This document shows positions 6,104 through 8,941 of a stretch of DNA of 8,941 nucleotides, one piece after another. A model generated the notes under the pieces. The model was not told where the DNA came from. It worked only from the letters and a program-made list of their open reading frames with translations, and did no database searches. The position numbers and the translations under genes were made by a program. The stretch comes from Bacteroidota bacterium (GTDB lineage: Bacteria; Bacteroidota; Bacteroidia; Bacteroidales; UBA932): positions 1 to 8,941 of the forward strand of contig JAGDMC010000042.1 in assembly GCA_017860395.1 (NCBI GenBank). Direction: 5' to 3'. Every line of letters begins with the position of its first letter. The first letter of the stretch is position 1.

Positions 6104-7037
6104 TATATTTCGGCTGACCTTTACCCCAGGCGACTCCAATATCGCGATATGCCTTTATCCATTCGCTTTGAAGGGTAATTTCCTTTGCCCATATAAAATT
6201 CCACTCACGTTTGTCAACTTCAAGAATGCGTTTTGCAATTCTGGCCGCAAGAACTTTAGTTTCGTTGTAACACGAAGAACCCGGGTCTATTGTTGACATT
6301 ATTGCTCCGGCTTTTTGAGCAGCATCCCAGCTTTGTTCTGCGTTCCAGATATTTGTTGCCAGTGCAATTTTAGTTTTACATTCAAAGTTGATTTTCTCTT
6401 TAAAAATAGGAGCAATTGCATCCATTGCCTTGTTCCAGCATACTGTGCAAACATCAGGAACAGATGTGAGAACCCATATTGCCTGATCATAATTTCTCAT
6501 GCCGGCAAGAACTTGCGCCTCTTTGATTATCTGGTCGCAATTTGTGTTGAAATACTCAATAATCCTTGCCTTGCCTTTCTCGATAAATGCCTGATATGCA
6601 GGATTATTTACTTTTAGATTGCCAAGGGCATTCATATATGCCTTGGTTTCATTTGAACCGGCTCCCTTGAGGTGAGTGTTGTAAGTGGAAAATGCTTTCC
6701 CAATCATACCGTCGCCAATGTAAAGTGTAACATCCAGAGTGAATACATGCATAGGCGGGGCTGTAGCAGTAACCTCTTTTGAAAGAACAGACACATTCGC
6801 AGAAATTATAAATCTTGAATTTTCTGTCCCATCGCCAAGTCCGTTCTCTAAAATAATCTGACACAATTTATTTTCAAGGTTGCTTTTAGCTATTTCCGGC
6901 AATCCTTCAATCTGGTCCGGAACCCACACGCCTAAAGCCAGCCTGCCCCGGTTGTCCAGCTTCCCTGTCTCCTGCGCCTGAATAAATCCAAAGCACAGGA
7001 CGAGAGTAAGGGAAAATAGAATTTTATATATTTTCAT
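6081..7037 (-). CDS. Secreted conserved protein of unknown function with six cysteines and a CxxC motif
   Basis: Function unknown; it resembles uncharacterised secreted proteins of Bacteroidales that I recall only in general terms. It has 318 residues with a signal peptide at 1-21 (IQA/Q). Residues 28-125 look like an alpha/beta domain (LALGVWVPDQIEGLPE, FIISANVSVL, FTLDVTLYIGDG), which recalls the small envelope domains of CsgG/LPP20-type proteins. Residues 150-275 look helical and TPR-like (KEAQVLAGMRNYDQAIWVL). The mature part has Cys59, 167, 197, 200, 220 and 256, with 197/200 in VCTVC; an even number, so disulfides are possible. The tail has EWIKAYRDIGVAWG (292-305). The ATG at 7037 is used because the signal peptide starts there; the upstream in-frame TTG at 7070 overlaps the previous gene. 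It is the last gene of the - strand operon. Confidence 0.8.
   Translation of the reverse strand: MKIYKILFSLTLVLCFGFIQAQETGKLDNRGRLALGVWVPDQIEGLPEIAKSNLENKLCQIILENGLGDGTENSRFIISANVSVLSKEVTATAPPMHVFTLDVTLYIGDGMIGKAFSTYNTHLKGAGSNETKAYMNALGNLKVNNPAYQAFIEKGKARIIEYFNTNCDQIIKEAQVLAGMRNYDQAIWVLTSVPDVCTVCWNKAMDAIAPIFKEKINFECKTKIALATNIWNAEQSWDAAQKAGAIMSTIDPGSSCYNETKVLAARIAKRILEVDKREWNFIWAKEITLQSEWIKAYRDIGVAWGKGQPKYIIYRRFW
6092..6114. other. Small hairpin inside the convergent gene ends
   Basis: GCCG (6092-6095) pairs with CGGC (6111-6114), and after a 2-base bulge AAATA (6098-6102) pairs with TATTT (6106-6110) across a 3-base loop. It sits exactly where the TfoX-like gene and the secreted-protein gene end and overlap. 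It could be a bidirectional terminator, but no T-tract follows directly on either strand, so the call is weak. Confidence 0.25.
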
Positions 7038-7056
7038 ATCCGTTCTGTTTAATATT

Positions 7057-8010
7057 TTATTTTTCACCAATTACCAATTGTGCCTGTCCCAGCCCTTTCA
7101 TCATTAGTTTGGAATCAATCTGGTATTTATCCTTAAGCATTTTCTGTAAACCTCTTGCCCACGAGCGGGCATCAACAGCTCTTCCGTTTGCATCATAAAG
7201 AGGAATCCTGACCTGCTCAAAAAGCATCATGCTCTCGGTGGCATCTGTAGTTCCAAATCTCCCCTGAACAGTATTTGCTGCCAGCCAGTCTTCAATAATA
7301 GTACCCAATTCTTCGCCTCCATACTCGCTTTCGAGGTCCCCGCTGAAAGAACTGAAAGTTTTTATCCTTAGTATAACTTCACGCCCGTTTGCAAAGAGGT
7401 CGTCGAAATGTTTAACAAGCTGTGCATTGAAATTGTCGATATGAGATATAACTGCTTCTTCCAGAAGAACCGGAAACTCAGCAGTAAAAGATGGGGTTCC
7501 CGTACCTGATGCACCGGCAACCTGCTTGTCTGTATAGGCGTCCAATCCCTGTAAAACAAAGGTTATTGATTTTTTGGGACCGGTTTGGTTTACGGTCCAC
7601 GTCATCTGAATCCAAATATCTGCCCTTGCTACTTTTTTGAGAACATCAATTGGAGTTTCGTTTATATCAGCTCCGCTTTTGCTTGTTAGCATGGCATCTT
7701 CTGCGGCCTGATCCTGAAGGGATTTAAGCGAAGATTCCAGATTTTTAAGAGGGAACCCTCTTTCGGCCATGAGTTCATTTATTTTACTCACTGCCAAAAG
7801 CAGGTCGGAGTTTTCCTGAAATGCCTTTTTGTAATCGGGAATTTTAAATTTTGTTCCCTGATTGTCAAAATCGGCCATATACCCGTTTTTTGTACACCAT
7901 ACATCGCTTGGCACTACCATCAATGTTGGTTTCTTTGCCTGGGAGAATCCAGTGTTGCCGCTTAGTATACTAAGAGCAATAATGAAAATAATTTTAATGC
8001 CGTTTTTCAT
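7057..8010 (-). CDS. Secreted DUF6175-like protein
   Basis: Function unknown. The protein has 317 residues with a signal peptide (about 1-23, GFS/Q). The mature N terminus carries PTLMVVPSDVWCTKNGY (28-44), which I associate with the Bacteroidales family DUF6175; that assignment is from memory. After it come a helix with INELMAERGFPLKNLE (77-92), a Gln/Ala-rich helix, and KKVARADIWIQMTWTVN (125-141). The order 'variable short name-like strand, helix, then a strand asserting existence of an activity' resembles the N-terminal domains of CsgG- and FlgT-type envelope proteins, but this is an inference. The second half has LRIKTFSSFSGDLESEYGGEELGTII-type sequence split by acidic turns and ends with a helix plus strand (GLGQAQLVIGEK). 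I use the ATG at 8010; the in-frame codon at 8016 is TTG. It lies 22 bases after the previous gene and 19 before the next. Confidence 0.8.
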   Translation of the reverse strand: MKNGIKIIFIIALSILSGNTGFSQAKKPTLMVVPSDVWCTKNGYMADFDNQGTKFKIPDYKKAFQENSDLLLAVSKINELMAERGFPLKNLESSLKSLQDQAAEDAMLTSKSGADINETPIDVLKKVARADIWIQMTWTVNQTGPKKSITFVLQGLDAYTDKQVAGASGTGTPSFTAEFPVLLEEAVISHIDNFNAQLVKHFDDLFANGREVILRIKTFSSFSGDLESEYGGEELGTIIEDWLAANTVQGRFGTTDATESMMLFEQVRIPLYDANGRAVDARSWARGLQKMLKDKYQIDSKLMMKGLGQAQLVIGEK

Positions 8011-8032
8011 AATCAAAATTTTCTATTATTCA

Positions 8033-8554
8033 CTAAAATCCGGAAGCAAGTCCTTTGATAACTCCCTCGTCTTCCAGGTATTGCCTTAATGCAGCAACAT
8101 TAACTGAAACAATTACACCTATCTTATATTCTTTTGCAACTTTCATCCGGTCTTCGGCAGCGACAGAACCATCTCCGGACTCATAAACAAACTTCATATA
8201 TGGCCCCCTGTCTGCAAAAAACTTTTTAAAGAAATCGGCTCTCTCCTGCTCTACGAATGGATTGCTTGCCAGAGCTCTTTGTCCGGGCATTCCCGGCCTG
8301 CCGGAAAATCCTTTGAACACAATGCCGTGAACAGCATTCTTTTTTGCCTGATCCAGAGCAACATCCGGTTTTTTAGAATACGACCAGACCTTAACCAGAT
8401 AAGTTCCTTGTGTTCCAATGCCAACGCCTTCAATTTCATATCTCCAGGTTTTTGTGTCCTTATCGGCCTTTCTTCCTGCCTGAGCCGAAGCGGTAATTGA
8501 AAAACCGAGCATAATCAGAATGGCCAGGCTGCATGTTTTTACAACTGTTTTCAT
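8033..8554 (-). CDS. Secreted conserved protein of unknown function, LPP20/FlgT-like flavour
   Basis: Function unknown. The protein has 173 residues with a signal peptide (1-24, ASA/Q); Cys8 lies inside the signal peptide and is not at a lipobox position, so this is not a lipoprotein. The mature part starts with a charged linker, then WRYEIEGVGIGTQG (37-50), YLVKVWSYSKKP (52-63) and a helix ALDQAKKNAVHGIVFKGF (66-83). A strand followed by an Ala-rich helix of this kind recalls LPP20 and FlgT N-terminal domains. A Gly/Pro-rich loop (84-92) and then ADFFKKFFADRGPYMKFV follow. The C terminus IGVIVSVNVAALRQYLEDEGVI is strand plus helix. It has no mature cysteines, unlike the last gene of the set. 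The start ATG at 8554 is 11 bases after the stop of the preceding gene. Confidence 0.75.
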   Translation of the reverse strand: MKTVVKTCSLAILIMLGFSITASAQAGRKADKDTKTWRYEIEGVGIGTQGTYLVKVWSYSKKPDVALDQAKKNAVHGIVFKGFSGRPGMPGQRALASNPFVEQERADFFKKFFADRGPYMKFVYESGDGSVAAEDRMKVAKEYKIGVIVSVNVAALRQYLEDEGVIKGLASGF

Positions 8555-8565
8555 AATCTTGAGTT

Positions 8566-8941
8566 CTATTTAATTTGTCTTATTAACATCCCGGGATAGT
8601 AGTCTTTTCCTCCGTCAAAAAAAGTTCTGTCAATTTTTTGCTTTGGATCGGCTTTCTCGTCACCTTCCGTAAAGCGGTTGTCCCATATCTGGCCTTTTTC
8701 TACCTTAATGGTACCTTTTCTCACGTATTTTGTCTTTCCGTTGTCTTCCATAACCTGTTCAAGCACTTCGTACCTGTCTCCAGCTTCCAGCCCCTCTTTT
8801 AGACCAATTTTTGCTGTAATCGGATATCCGGTATATAAAGGAGTTTTGGTCTTAAACACATCGTATTTTTTCTGAAGTTTGGCATAAACGGCATCGATAT
8901 TCCTTATCGTAGAAATTTCAACAATTTTTTCTTCGCTTCTT
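8566..8941 (-). CDS. C-terminal part of an uncharacterised protein, start outside the window
   Basis: The frame is open from the window edge to the stop at 8566-8568, giving 124 residues; the in-frame GTG near 8859 is an internal Val. I do not recognise the family with certainty. The visible part begins with a basic helix (IDAVYAKLQKKYD), then TKTPLYTGYPITAKIGLKEGLEAGDRYEVLEQ, a beta-rich stretch with KTKYVRKGTIKVEKGQIWDNRF, and ends YYPGMLIRQIK. The order 'AKIG..xGLxxGDxYEVLE' followed by strands is like the small C-terminal barrel of FlgT and similar envelope proteins, where a glycine-rich turn precedes a GD pair. As the first gene seen of a tight operon of secreted proteins, it is probably exported as well, but its N terminus is not available. 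No cysteine is visible. Confidence 0.75.
   Translation of the reverse strand, partial: RSEEKIVEISTIRNIDAVYAKLQKKYDVFKTKTPLYTGYPITAKIGLKEGLEAGDRYEVLEQVMEDNGKTKYVRKGTIKVEKGQIWDNRFTEGDEKADPKQKIDRTFFDGGKDYYPGMLIRQIK

Noticed and set aside
7038..7070. Upstream start (TTG at 7070) of the six-cysteine secreted protein
   Set aside because: It overlaps the end of the preceding gene, and the signal peptide starts at the ATG at 7037.

Overview
The window looks like chromosomal DNA of a Bacteroidota (probably Bacteroidales) bacterium. Supporting signs are a menaquinone methyltransferase (MenG/UbiE), signal peptides whose cleavage site is followed by Gln, promoter-like TAnnTTTG elements in place of a classical -10 box, mostly weak Shine-Dalgarno sequences, and a set of secreted proteins of the kind found in Bacteroidales. 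The sequence is almost completely coding: no gap without a gene exceeds 100 bases.

Left part (1-1598): the 3' end of a short-chain dehydrogenase on the + strand converges on a D-2-hydroxyacid dehydrogenase on the - strand. Behind that gene lies a tRNA-Leu(GAG) gene, also on the - strand, with its own promoter-like element and a hairpin/T-tract terminator. The terminator lies directly against the start codon of the dehydrogenase.

Middle (1692-6103): five + strand genes follow each other with gaps of 1, 17, -4 and 18 bases, so they are probably one operon. They are a short free-standing protein resembling the C-terminal domain of PurL, MenG/UbiE, a two-HKD cardiolipin synthase, an exported PAP2 phosphatase with a probable outer-membrane beta-barrel tail, and a TfoX N-terminal-domain protein. 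Three of the five act on membrane lipids or the lipid-soluble quinone. What the first and last genes do there is unclear.

Right part (6081-8941): four - strand genes with gaps of 11, 22 and 19 bases, the first one cut by the window edge. The three complete ones all start with a signal peptide. None has an assigned function. One resembles the Bacteroidales family DUF6175, and several parts recall the small alpha/beta domains of LPP20, FlgT and CsgG-type envelope proteins. This secreted gene set is the best candidate in the window for an undescribed system. The last gene of this set and the TfoX-like gene overlap tail to tail by 23 bases.

There are no CRISPR arrays, insertion sequences, phage genes or long repeats that I can see.
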